DNA from: Candidatus Obscuribacter sp.
GTDB lineage: Bacteria; Cyanobacteriota; Vampirovibrionia; Obscuribacterales; Obscuribacteraceae
Assembly: GCA_021772095.1 (NCBI GenBank)
Contig: JADYXR010000218.1
Location: forward strand, 1 to 48,296
Length of the DNA stretch: 48,296 nucleotides
Direction of reading: 5' to 3'
Shown: in pieces, positions 36,234-44,559 of the stretch
How positions within the stretch are numbered: position 1 is the stretch's first letter
Layout: each line of letters starts with the position of its first letter
Notes under the pieces: generated by a model
What the model saw: only the letters and a program-made list of their open reading frames with translations
Databases searched by the model: none
Told to the model about the DNA's origin: nothing
Position numbers and translations under genes: made by a program

Positions 36234-36749
36234 TTATCGAGGCGAGGTTTCCGACCATTTAATCGAGAGAAAAACGCGATCGGCCAGCTCGGACCAGCGC
36301 TCCAGCTCACCGATCGGAGCGCCGAAGTAGAGATTTTGAACCCGCTGCCCGCTGCCATCGACGTCTATAAAGCACGACATCACGGACCGTTGGCTCTCAA
36401 GCCAGTCGCCGCGCACCCGAATAATTCGCCGGTCATTGAGATAGCCCGTGCCCGCCTGCCTGATGGAAAAAGCCGTTTTGTTGTTCAAGCCTTCGATGAC
36501 GTCGTCGAGATCTTCAATCTCGCTCTCAGTCAAATCATGAAACTGCGAATACAAAACGCTCTGAAACTTCGAAGATCCCGATTTCGACAATGGCTCATCG
36601 CGGAAATGATTGCAGAAAAGAATGGCCGGATTGTCAGGCGTGCGAAAAACCACGGTCCTTCGACCGCCCAGATCGACCGGCTCATCAGCGATCCAATCAT
36701 CGGGCAACTCAAAAGATTTTACGGCACCAAATCGTTGTTCGATTTTCAT
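36234..36749 (-). CDS. Hypothetical protein of the LP-W family
   Basis: A 171-aa protein. ATG 36749 is chosen over the TTG at 36755 because it is the standard codon; no strong ribosome site is seen for either. It shares with the 187-aa protein at 17144 the opening ELPDDWIADEP, a helix reading TESEIEDLDDV, then RRIIRVRGDW and the closing VFLSIKW. No domain is recognised. It lies between the 2262-aa gene (146 bp) and a response-regulator gene, all on the minus strand, so co-transcription is possible but not shown. Confidence 0.72.
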   Translation of the reverse strand: MKIEQRFGAVKSFELPDDWIADEPVDLGGRRTVVFRTPDNPAILFCNHFRDEPLSKSGSSKFQSVLYSQFHDLTESEIEDLDDVIEGLNNKTAFSIRQAGTGYLNDRRIIRVRGDWLESQRSVMSCFIDVDGSGQRVQNLYFGAPIGELERWSELADRVFLSIKWSETSPR

Positions 36750-36809
36750 TGCCAAAATGTTAGCAGAGTGACTGCTTTTTGTATTGCTTAGAGCAAAACA
36801 ATTGCAGTC

Positions 36810-37499
36810 TTAAACTTCCTTGCCGGGAGTGCTGACTAGCGAATAGCCCATGCCGTGGACGGTTCGAATCAAAGATTCACCGGAATCCGAATCAATCTTC
36901 GTTCGAATTCGGTTGATGTGTTTGCGCACCACATCTGGTGAGGCATCACTGCTGGTGCTCCAAATTCTATCGATAATTGCTTCTGCACTAAAAACTTTAT
37001 CCGGATAAGACATCAACAATTCCAAAATCGCGAAGTCTTTTGGCATTAACTTTAGGTCCGTATCGCCCTTGGTGACCCGCTTTGCTTGTTTGTCGAGAAC
37101 GACATCGGCAATCTGCATTTTGTCGGTCGGCGCTTTGACACCACGCCGCAACAATGAACCAACCCGCATGTTTAGTTCACGCAGCTCGAAAGGTTTGGTC
37201 AAATAATCATCAGCACCAGCATCAAAGCCAACTTCCTTATCATCCAAATCTCGTCGCCCGGTGAGCATGATCACCGGCGTTGCACCGCCTTGACCACGAT
37301 ATTGTTTCAAAATTTCAATGCCACTGACCTTCGGCAACGTCCAGTCCAGGACAATCACATCATACTCATAGGTCTTCAAGTAGGTGAGCGCCGATAGGCC
37401 ATCCGAACACTGATCGACATTGTGTTGATGCGCGCTGAGAGACTCGCAAATGTTATCGAGTAAATCGGCGTTATCTTCAACTACAAGGATTTTAGCCAT
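36810..37499 (-). CDS. OmpR-type two-component response regulator
   Basis: A 229-aa protein. ATG 37499 has GGAG seven bases upstream and begins the receiver exactly. The receiver domain (about residues 1-115) has acidic residues Glu8/Asp9, the phospho-acceptor Asp52 in VLDWTLP, Thr80 and Lys102 in TKPFE. The C-terminal winged-helix domain (about 125-225) ends with RTVHGMGYSL, the typical OmpR/PhoB wing. It regulates transcription when phosphorylated. Its gene diverges from the sensor kinase at 37601, 100 bp away, so the two probably form a pair. Confidence 0.95.
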   Translation of the reverse strand: MAKILVVEDNADLLDNICESLSAHQHNVDQCSDGLSALTYLKTYEYDVIVLDWTLPKVSGIEILKQYRGQGGATPVIMLTGRRDLDDKEVGFDAGADDYLTKPFELRELNMRVGSLLRRGVKAPTDKMQIADVVLDKQAKRVTKGDTDLKLMPKDFAILELLMSYPDKVFSAEAIIDRIWSTSSDASPDVVRKHINRIRTKIDSDSGESLIRTVHGMGYSLVSTPGKEV

Positions 37500-37600
37500 T
37501 CGTTCTCTCCGAAGTGGGAATCTGTTGATTAGGCTTCCTCTATTTTCATCTACAATTAGACGGCAGATATTAGGGATGTATAACACTGACCTTGCGAGCA
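37500..37600. promoter_or_regulatory. Divergent promoter region for regulator and kinase
   Basis: The gap between the two start codons is about 100 bp. TATAAC at 37579-37584 is a fair -10 box on the plus strand, close to the kinase start, which would give a short leader. TACAAT at 37551-37556 is another candidate. No good -35 boxes are seen. Shared control of both genes from here is likely. Confidence 0.4.
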
Positions 37601-39046
37601 ATGCCAACACAGCTGACCCTTACCCAGAAAGCGCGCATCATCGCGGCTGTGCCGCTGACGTTTGTGGCCATCCTCCTTGTATTCTCATTATGGTTGCTGC
37701 ATCAATCAGAAGTAGACGCGCATCAGTCGGACTTATCCAAGTCCATTATTTCAAAAACCACGGATGCTATGGAAGCCTGCCACGATGTCGGAATCGCTTT
37801 TGTTGTTTACGATGCTGCAACCAAGCCGTATTTCGAACAGATATACATCGACAAAGTAAACGCGATGCACCTGCGACTCGCAGACCTGGCGCTCGCGGTG
37901 AAAAACGATCCCAAACATTTTACCATCGTCTACAAAGCCGCAGAAGAAGCCGAGGAATCGCTGAAAATCTTAGAAAAGCGAAAAGCAACCTTCAAGGCAG
38001 GCGGAAAGCTAGACCTGGTTGAAGCTTTGGACCTCGAAGAAGTGCTCAAAACCATTATTAAACAACTGGAAACAATCATTGCCGACGAAAAAGCTGAGCA
38101 AGAAGTTAGAGCGACGCAGCGCACCGGTGCCTTGCTTAAACCCCTTCTAGGCTTGACTCTCCTCAGTATAGCTCTTGCGTTATTGGTCGTTTTTATTTTC
38201 CAGAGAGAAACGGATAAACGATGGAAGGTGGTACTCGACAACAGCTATCGCCTGGGAGCTGGGCAGCCGCTGGCAGCAGTGTTAGAAGGGAAGGATGAAT
38301 TCGCACAAATCGATCGGGTTTTTCATGATGCCACCAATCGACTAAACGAAGCCGCGAGGCTCAAACAACAATTTGTCGCCATGATCAGTCACGATTTGCG
38401 AACGCCACTATCGGCGGTGAAAAGCACGCTGGAACTTCTGGGCGATGAAACCTGGGGCGAGCAGTCAGACAAAGCGAAAACCAAGATCGTGCGGGCCGAA
38501 GAGAATTTGCGGCACGCCATCAACCTGATTAATAACCTGCTCGATTTAGAAAAGATTCAATCCGGTTCGATTGAATTGAGAACTGAACATGTAAATCTCG
38601 GCGAGCTGCTGACACGTTGCGCGAATGTCGTGGCGCCGCTTGCAGAGCGCTCTTCGATAGCAATTACGAGTCCGCCGTCTTGCGCCATTGAACTGCTAGC
38701 GGATGATCAGCGACTCTCGCAAGTGATTATAAATCTACTTGGGAATGCAATTAAATTTTCGCCTCCCGGATCAAAAATTACTATTAACGCTGCTCAAGAA
38801 CAAGACCGAATCAAGGTCTCAATACAAGACCAGGGACCGGGAATACCGGAAGAACTGAGCGAAAAGATCTTCGACCGCTATCAGCAAGTAGACTCCGCTG
38901 ACGGTGTCAAACACGAGGGTCATGGTTTAGGTCTGGCGATTTGCAAAGCGATTGTTGATGCTCATGGTGGCACTATAGGCGTGGAGAGTCAGCTCGGAAA
39001 AGGCAGCAACTTCTGGATTCGAATCCCACAGGGAGGCGGTCTTTGA
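37601..39046 (+). CDS. Membrane sensor histidine kinase
   Basis: A 481-aa protein. ATG 37601 is used; TTG 37592 is also open, and neither has a strong ribosome site. TM1 is near residues 11-34 and TM2 near 180-205; the periplasmic part between them is helical, as in four-helix sensor domains. HAMP follows, then the phosphorylated His in MISHDLRTPLS (residue 264), the N box in NLLGNAIKFSP, and the G1 and G2 boxes DQGPGIP and GHGLGLAI. It autophosphorylates and would pass phosphate to the divergent regulator. Its stop overlaps the start of the next gene. Confidence 0.94.
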   Translation: MPTQLTLTQKARIIAAVPLTFVAILLVFSLWLLHQSEVDAHQSDLSKSIISKTTDAMEACHDVGIAFVVYDAATKPYFEQIYIDKVNAMHLRLADLALAVKNDPKHFTIVYKAAEEAEESLKILEKRKATFKAGGKLDLVEALDLEEVLKTIIKQLETIIADEKAEQEVRATQRTGALLKPLLGLTLLSIALALLVVFIFQRETDKRWKVVLDNSYRLGAGQPLAAVLEGKDEFAQIDRVFHDATNRLNEAARLKQQFVAMISHDLRTPLSAVKSTLELLGDETWGEQSDKAKTKIVRAEENLRHAINLINNLLDLEKIQSGSIELRTEHVNLGELLTRCANVVAPLAERSSIAITSPPSCAIELLADDQRLSQVIINLLGNAIKFSPPGSKITINAAQEQDRIKVSIQDQGPGIPEELSEKIFDRYQQVDSADGVKHEGHGLGLAICKAIVDAHGGTIGVESQLGKGSNFWIRIPQGGGL

Positions 39047-40785
39047 GGGCGTCCAGGTTTTGTCTAGACAAAATTTTGATCGCCTCAATTGGCGTGGCCG
39101 TGTTCACATCACCACTATCAACAGCAAGCGCTGAAGAGTCGTCGACAAGAATTGAAACCACGCGCCCTGACGTGATGCACACCGAAGCGACGCCGACACA
39201 ATTAGCATTGAACGAAACAGCGGATACGCCGGAAGAAGCAACCGCGTCTGAATCTACACAAGAGCCAACACGAGTATCTCCGTGTGAAGCGAAACGACCA
39301 GCGCAATTCGTTTCGTCTAAATCGCATTCATCGCCACTACAATTGGTGTCACCGGAACCGATAACACCAATAGCTCCGTTAACGCCAACATCACCATCGC
39401 CGCCAGCTGAAACAACGCCCCCAGAGGCACCATTAGCTTTGTCCCAAGCACTTCCGAGCGATCTGAGACCGGGTGATGTTTTAAACCCGAGCGCGCAAAT
39501 TGTTGAGTTGGAAAAAGTGACCAACAATGTCGTTCGATTGCAAATTCAATTGATGAAAATCAGCACGCAATTTCACCTCGCTTGGTTTAAACCGGACAAT
39601 GCAAAATCGTGGCGCCTGTTTGGATACCGCATGACCGCGTCCAATCTGACCAACGCCGGAATGATCTGCATCGCATCTTCGCGATACAAATACATCAACA
39701 ATCCCTCTGCCGCACCACGTCCGTTTCTCAAGTCGGGACATATTTTAAACATAATCGGCGCGTCAATGGTGGTTGGTGGCACTTTGACCGAAGCAACGTT
39801 AGATCGAGTGCACGATCATCGGCTGGCGAAGAAAGGCTTATCACCTCAATCTCGCCTTCAAGAGTTCAAAACCGTATTAAGCAAACTGAATGGATTGCTT
39901 GAACATCGAAAAGCACTTTGGAATTCATGCACTCAACTTTCATCTACTCAAAAAGCAATCATTGCTACAGACGGTTTGGTTCTCAGAGATATTCGAGATC
40001 TAACCTGCGCAGAATTCGCGCACTCTTATTGCGACGTTGTTCGCTTGCGAACAAGACGCGACATCGGAAATGTTACCGCTTTGTTCGGCGCATCCACTGC
40101 CGGTTATCTGGGTTCTCTAAACTCACTGCTCTCCGTGGCCGACCGACAACCAAAACAAATTGGAGTCGCCGGTATCGGTTTCATCACATCAGGAACGAGC
40201 GTCGTCGCTGCTCCAATGATCACTAAAATCGGCGGCGACATCGCAACAAAACGAGCGGAGAAAAATCTAAAAGAAATCCTTCTGGAGAACAACGACGTCG
40301 CGCGAGCTCGTTTCAGCAACAACCTACAGACACTCGAGAGCCTCATCGCATCAGCCACTTCGCAAGACACGCAACTACTACAGGCGCTCGGTGCAAGAAA
40401 AACAGTTTATTCTCTCAAGAACAAAATGTTCGATTCTCGCCATGAATTTCGTATCCATCGTCGACAAGCAGAAAAACGCGAATTGATCGAACGTCAAATT
40501 TTCGCAAGCATCATAGGCGGTACCAATATCGCCCGCGGTTCCATGTTAGCCGTCGCAGGATTCCATCAAACCGACGCACCGAAAAACATATTCAGACTGG
40601 TCGCAGCCGCCTCCACCTGCTACATAGCCGGCACCGGCGTGTGGACTTTCGACAACCTTCAAGGCAAAACCAGAGAAGAAATCGCCAAAGCAAGATTCAG
40701 AAAATCTCGCCTCTCAGTCGACGCTAGATTGACAGACGACCTTGATTCCCTCGAAGAAATGGAAGACCAAATGTCCATCTACTAA
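39043..40785 (+). CDS. Membrane protein coupled to the sensor kinase
   Basis: A 580-aa protein. TTG 39043 overlaps the kinase stop in TTGA, with GGGAGG six bases upstream, so translation is coupled. A signal-like start (ILIASIGVAVFTSPLSTASA, about residues 11-30) is followed by a Pro/Thr/Ser-rich linker (about 40-140). The rest is helical, with several hydrophobic segments of small residues (about 240-260, 345-365, 380-400, 490-510 and 520-545). No domain is recognised. The 4-bp overlap suggests a job with the kinase, perhaps in sensing. It could also be a target of the regulator. Confidence 0.85.
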   Translation: MRASRFCLDKILIASIGVAVFTSPLSTASAEESSTRIETTRPDVMHTEATPTQLALNETADTPEEATASESTQEPTRVSPCEAKRPAQFVSSKSHSSPLQLVSPEPITPIAPLTPTSPSPPAETTPPEAPLALSQALPSDLRPGDVLNPSAQIVELEKVTNNVVRLQIQLMKISTQFHLAWFKPDNAKSWRLFGYRMTASNLTNAGMICIASSRYKYINNPSAAPRPFLKSGHILNIIGASMVVGGTLTEATLDRVHDHRLAKKGLSPQSRLQEFKTVLSKLNGLLEHRKALWNSCTQLSSTQKAIIATDGLVLRDIRDLTCAEFAHSYCDVVRLRTRRDIGNVTALFGASTAGYLGSLNSLLSVADRQPKQIGVAGIGFITSGTSVVAAPMITKIGGDIATKRAEKNLKEILLENNDVARARFSNNLQTLESLIASATSQDTQLLQALGARKTVYSLKNKMFDSRHEFRIHRRQAEKRELIERQIFASIIGGTNIARGSMLAVAGFHQTDAPKNIFRLVAAASTCYIAGTGVWTFDNLQGKTREEIAKARFRKSRLSVDARLTDDLDSLEEMEDQMSIY

Positions 40786-40975
40786 TCATCATTTGTTGCA
40801 GGTTCATTCCCTTCGACGCCTCCTCCGGATCATTAAGACTTTACAACGAGCAAGATCGCTTCAGAACTAGTATGGAAGCTGAATTGCGTTTCGTTTTGGA
40901 GCTTTTAGAGAACTGATCATCGAGTCAGAAAATCCGTATATTTGATCATGTCACCACAGGTAAAAAACAACCGAA

Positions 40976-41356
40976 ATGAACGATAGCACCAAGCAAAAAC
41001 TTCTCCGCTCGATTTGCCACGCGTCAGCATTGGCGAGCCCGACCGTTGTTGTTCTCGGCGCGCCGATTGCAGTTCTGTTCATCAGTGATGATCCACTCGT
41101 AAAAGACAGTGCGAAAGAAGCCTTGAACTTCGCCATATCTACATACTTATGGGCGGCGGTTTTTGGCGGCCTTATGTTCACCCTGATTGGAATTCCAGCT
41201 GCCTTAATGGGCTTCGCCGCGTTATGGGCTGTCTCGCTGATCTTTCCGATTGTGGCGATTGCGTCAGTATGCGGCGACCCGGAAAGGCAGTATCGCTACC
41301 CTTTCACTATTCGCTTTCTCCCCGTTGATAAACCGCGTTTAACAGCTAACATTTAG
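40976..41356 (+). CDS. DUF4870 family membrane protein
   Basis: A 126-aa protein with ATG 40976 and no strong ribosome site. RSICHASALAS leads into a membrane helix, then VKDSAKEALNFAISTYLWAA and two further helices. The ALNF motif after a charged stretch is typical of DUF4870/Tic20-like membrane proteins, whose function in bacteria is unknown. It stands alone in a 190-bp gap after the previous gene. Confidence 0.8.
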   Translation: MNDSTKQKLLRSICHASALASPTVVVLGAPIAVLFISDDPLVKDSAKEALNFAISTYLWAAVFGGLMFTLIGIPAALMGFAALWAVSLIFPIVAIASVCGDPERQYRYPFTIRFLPVDKPRLTANI

Positions 41357-41462
41357 GTGTTTCGTAGTTTCTCGGAAGCGCTTTGGTTCTAATGTGCTAA
41401 GCAGTAATCTTGAGTCCTCAAAGACTGCAGAGCCAAAGACCAAACGATCGGGAGTACAGTTT

Positions 41463-41948
41463 ATGTCAGATATCGAAGACATCGCTAACGATTACATGCT
41501 TAATCGAGACATCGGCGATGCAGATCAAGAGAATGCATTTAGCACTAGAGATGAAGCTCTCAGGGATAGAAACGCTGCTTTCAGAGATCTTGGTTCTAAC
41601 ATCGTGGGCGCGGTTACCGCACTTGTCGGGAGAGTCCCGAGCGGCTCACTCACCGCGACAGCAGACGATTTTCTCATAAAAATCTTTGACCGAAATTACG
41701 AAAGCAATATCAGGCTTGCTCGTCTCGACGGTGAGAATTACTCGGGAATAGCTATAGACGCCGGAAACCAAACAATAAACATTGAACTTATTCCTACGCT
41801 AGACACCGATAGCAACGTGATCTGGAAACGTTACGATGGTCCAGGAATGGCTCCCGGAGCGTCTTTCGGCACATCGGTAGATCTTACAAAGGCGCTACTG
41901 AAGGGAACTTATCAAAACGCTTTTTGCAAAGCTAACATAAAAAACTAG
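41463..41948 (+). CDS. Hypothetical acidic protein
   Basis: A 161-aa protein. ATG 41463 is chosen because GGGAG lies about 9 nt upstream; the frame extends back to 41394 without a site. It has an acidic helical start (DIEDIANDYMLNRDIGDADQ), an AFSTRDEALRDRNAAFRDLG helix and a beta-like second half with a Gly-rich GPGMAPGASFG loop. No signal peptide, membrane segment or known domain is visible. Confidence 0.65.
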   Translation: MSDIEDIANDYMLNRDIGDADQENAFSTRDEALRDRNAAFRDLGSNIVGAVTALVGRVPSGSLTATADDFLIKIFDRNYESNIRLARLDGENYSGIAIDAGNQTINIELIPTLDTDSNVIWKRYDGPGMAPGASFGTSVDLTKALLKGTYQNAFCKANIKN

Positions 41949-42053
41949 CGAAGAATTTATCCCCGCTCTCGACATTTTCCTGGACAGCGGTACCGGGCGC
42001 CTTGGCCCTAAGTCCGACCGTGATTGATCGATCCAGAGAATGCTTCTCGGTTT

Positions 42054-42089
42054 CAGTATTGCATGTATGCATGCATGCATGCAATACTG
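42054..42089. repeat. 36-bp near-perfect palindrome with TGCA core
   Basis: Arms CAGTATTGCATG (42054-42065) and CATGCAATACTG (42078-42089) are perfect inverted repeats. The 12-bp centre is a TGCATGCA run with one mismatch pair. It ends 33 bp before the start of the second kinase gene. No T run follows. It could be an operator for a dimeric regulator, or a hairpin in the leader. Confidence 0.85.
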
Positions 42090-42122
42090 ATGCTAATTTG
42101 CGGTTTTGCCTGAGGGCCTCTG

Positions 42123-43919
42123 ATGCGCATTTCTCAAGCCGGATTTATCCTGGTTCTCGTGCCTGTATTGTTTCAAGTGGTTTTTGTTTCAGTACTACTT
42201 TTCGAGATTCAGAAGACCGACGAAATCATTGACGCTCAGTCCCGCTCGAAGTTAATACAGTTCGAGTTTCGTTCGATTATTCAGAAAGCGCAACGCGCTG
42301 GAATGGAGTTGGGCAAGTATTCGTCACTGGGCAAAGACCCAGAAAATCTGGCAAAGTGCCAGCGCCTCTTGAAAGAAATTGATTCTGACACACGACAGCT
42401 TCGTAAGCACGTAGTGGGCGAGCCGCAATACGCAACGGCGATGGCCAAATTTGATATCAGTTGGAATTCGTTGAAAGAGTCGATGAGTACGGCGCAACAC
42501 ATGATCGACATGCCAGGAAATGCATCGCAGATGGATTTGATGATGCTTTATCAAAGTGTCGAAGAAAAACTCAACGAGATGAATAATCAAGTCAAAGGCT
42601 TGTCGATTTACGAAAACGAATCGGGAAAAGATGCAGCTCAGCACAGGCAGTCAGCCAGGTCTTCATTGCACACAATGATTTGGTGGTCGGTTGGGGTCAA
42701 CGTCGTAATTGCTTTTCTCCTGGCTTACTGGTACTCAAGACGGATCGGCTCAAGAGTGGAAGTCTTGATGGATAACAGCCTGCGGCTAGGTAGAGGTGCG
42801 CCGCTCAATCCGCCGATTCATGGATCCGATGAAATTGCCAGGCTCGATCGAACCTTCCACACTGTCGCTAAAGTTATAACGGAAGGCTCGGCCAGAGAGC
42901 GCGCGCTTTTCGACAACGCAGTGGATGTGATTTGCGCACTCGATAGTTCCGGAAGAATTACCAAAGTAAATTCAGCCTTCGAGAATACGTTTGGCTACGA
43001 GCTAAACGACGTCCTTGAGTGCCATCTCCTTGAATTCATCTTCTCAGAAGATCAAGCAACTACATTTGATTTTCTACAAAACGTGAAAGATAAATCGCTT
43101 TCAGGCAATCAACTCGAAAACAGAGTGAGCACCAAAACTGGTGGCACAAAAAATGTGCGATGGTCGGTGACCTGGGGAGAATCACATAAGTCATACTTTT
43201 GTGTCGCGCACGACATTACGGAAAGAAAGGCATTGGAACTGGCAAAACAAGATTTCGTCAATATGGTCAGCCATGACCTCCGCTCTCCACTGACAGCACT
43301 GCAGGGAACATTTGAGCTTTTCTTGAAGGGAATTTACGGCGACATTCAAGAGAAAGGCGTTTCTCGGCTCGAAAGTGCGCAGAAAAGTGTTGACCGCTTA
43401 ATTGCATTAATCAATGATTTGCTCGATATTGAAAAACTCGAATCCGGCGAGATGGACATATCCAGAAGCAAGGTCAGTGCAGAAGATATAATGCAAGATT
43501 CAGTGGAAGCGGTGCGGGGACTCGCTGAGATGAATCAAGTAGTGGTTGAGGTGGAAGAATGTGACCTGGTGGTTTTTGCCGATCCAGATCGACTCTTACA
43601 GGTCTTTGTTAATCTGTTGTCCAATGCAATCAAGTTTTCTCCGACGTCAGGAATTGTGACCCTATCAGCGGTGGCCATCGATGATTTTGTCGAGTTTCGC
43701 ATCAAGGATCAGGGACCGGGAATTCCGCCGTCCTATTTGGAATCTATCTTCCAGCGATTCAAGCAAGTGAATAGATCCGATCACATCAAGAAGAAGGGAA
43801 GCGGACTCGGTCTTGCCATCTCTAAGGAAATTGTCAGAGCACATGGTGGCACAATCGGAGTTAACAGCGCTCCAGGCGAAGGCAGCACTTTCTGGTTTCG
43901 CATCGATTCAAGAACTTAA
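42123..43919 (+). CDS. PAS-containing sensor histidine kinase
   Basis: A 598-aa protein. ATG 42123 has GAGGGC eight bases upstream. TM1 (about residues 7-29) and TM2 (about 182-200) flank a helical periplasmic sensor. A HAMP-type segment is followed by a PAS domain (about 255-365, with DVICALDSSGRITKVN and a closing FCVAHDITERK). The kinase core then has His384 in MVSHDLRSPL, the N box NLLSNAIKFSP, and the G boxes DQGPGIP and GSGLGLAI. It resembles the kinase at 37601 but adds the PAS domain, and no regulator gene lies next to it. It is probably an orphan or acts on the regulator at 36810. Confidence 0.94.
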   Translation: MRISQAGFILVLVPVLFQVVFVSVLLFEIQKTDEIIDAQSRSKLIQFEFRSIIQKAQRAGMELGKYSSLGKDPENLAKCQRLLKEIDSDTRQLRKHVVGEPQYATAMAKFDISWNSLKESMSTAQHMIDMPGNASQMDLMMLYQSVEEKLNEMNNQVKGLSIYENESGKDAAQHRQSARSSLHTMIWWSVGVNVVIAFLLAYWYSRRIGSRVEVLMDNSLRLGRGAPLNPPIHGSDEIARLDRTFHTVAKVITEGSARERALFDNAVDVICALDSSGRITKVNSAFENTFGYELNDVLECHLLEFIFSEDQATTFDFLQNVKDKSLSGNQLENRVSTKTGGTKNVRWSVTWGESHKSYFCVAHDITERKALELAKQDFVNMVSHDLRSPLTALQGTFELFLKGIYGDIQEKGVSRLESAQKSVDRLIALINDLLDIEKLESGEMDISRSKVSAEDIMQDSVEAVRGLAEMNQVVVEVEECDLVVFADPDRLLQVFVNLLSNAIKFSPTSGIVTLSAVAIDDFVEFRIKDQGPGIPPSYLESIFQRFKQVNRSDHIKKKGSGLGLAISKEIVRAHGGTIGVNSAPGEGSTFWFRIDSRT

Positions 43920-43971
43920 AATGCAGTTTGCAGAGGGGCGAATCTTTACGGAACCAGGAGCATTATTCTAA

Positions 43972-44325
43972 ATGGCAGATCGAAACAAAATGCTCTTTGT
44001 ATGCAGCCAGAATAGATGGCGCAGCCTCACAGCAGAAAAAATATATGAGGGGTTTGCTCGATACCAAGTACGGTCGGCCGGTACAGATCCACGTGCCAGA
44101 GTGAGAATTACAGAGGGACACATTGGCTGGGCCGATTGGATTTTCGTGATGGAAAAAAAGCATTTACAAATTCTGAAAAACAAGTACGGTGATCTTTTGC
44201 GCGACAAGACTGTAGTGTGCTTGCACATCCCGGACGAGTACCAGTTCATGGACAGCGAATTGATCGAACTTCTTAAGGTTCAACTGAGCGGGCATATTGA
44301 ACTTCCGGACTCAGATGTGATGTGA
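43972..44325 (+). CDS. Small low-molecular-weight tyrosine phosphatase-like protein
   Basis: A 117-aa protein. MLFVCSQNRWRS carries the CX5R(S) active-site loop of low-molecular-weight tyrosine phosphatases near residues 11-18, followed by VRSAGT and WADWIFVMEKKH. IPDEYQFMD supplies a DEY in the place of the usual catalytic DP motif. It belongs to the short subfamily of about 110 aa, whose substrates are unknown. It lies 52 bp after the kinase on the same strand, so it may be co-transcribed and could act on phosphoproteins. Confidence 0.87.
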   Translation: MADRNKMLFVCSQNRWRSLTAEKIYEGFARYQVRSAGTDPRARVRITEGHIGWADWIFVMEKKHLQILKNKYGDLLRDKTVVCLHIPDEYQFMDSELIELLKVQLSGHIELPDSDVM

Positions 44326-44372
44326 CGTCTTCCCAGACTCGGCCACGATCAGCTCTCAGTGTGTCAAATCTA

Positions 44373-44402
44373 TGACCAAATGAGAATGGTCCCATTTGGT
44401 CA
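44373..44402 (+). terminator. Probable bidirectional terminator between phosphatase gene and tRNA-His
   Basis: A perfect 10-bp stem, TGACCAAATG with CATTTGGTCA, encloses a 10-nt loop and is followed by GTGTTTTG on the plus strand. It lies 47 bp after the phosphatase stop and 29 bp past the tRNA-His 3' end, so it could stop transcription from both sides. The T run is short. Confidence 0.6.
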
Positions 44403-44431
44403 GTGTTTTGAGCTACGAATACTAAAAGAAG

Positions 44432-44505
44432 GGCAGACGAGGGGACTCGAACCCCCGAATACTGAAACCACAATCCAGTGCCTTAACCTCTTGGCGACGC
44501 CTGCC
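44432..44505 (-). tRNA. tRNA-His (GUG)
   Basis: Read on the minus strand, this is a full cloverleaf. The acceptor has the extra G-1 paired with C73, the mark of tRNA-His, then seven pairs. The D arm uses GCCA with GGC, the anticodon loop TTGTGGT carries GTG, and the T arm has GGTTCGAGTCC. CCA is not encoded at the 3' end. The anticodon and G-1:C73 leave little doubt. Confidence 0.96.
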
Positions 44506-44559
44506 ATGGCGTGGAGAATCAACTCCGGATTGCATTATACAAAACTTTGAGTGGTCAAC

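Noticed and set aside
44359..44550. 63-aa frame over the tRNA region
   Set aside because: It overlaps tRNA-His and the terminator stem and has no ribosome site.
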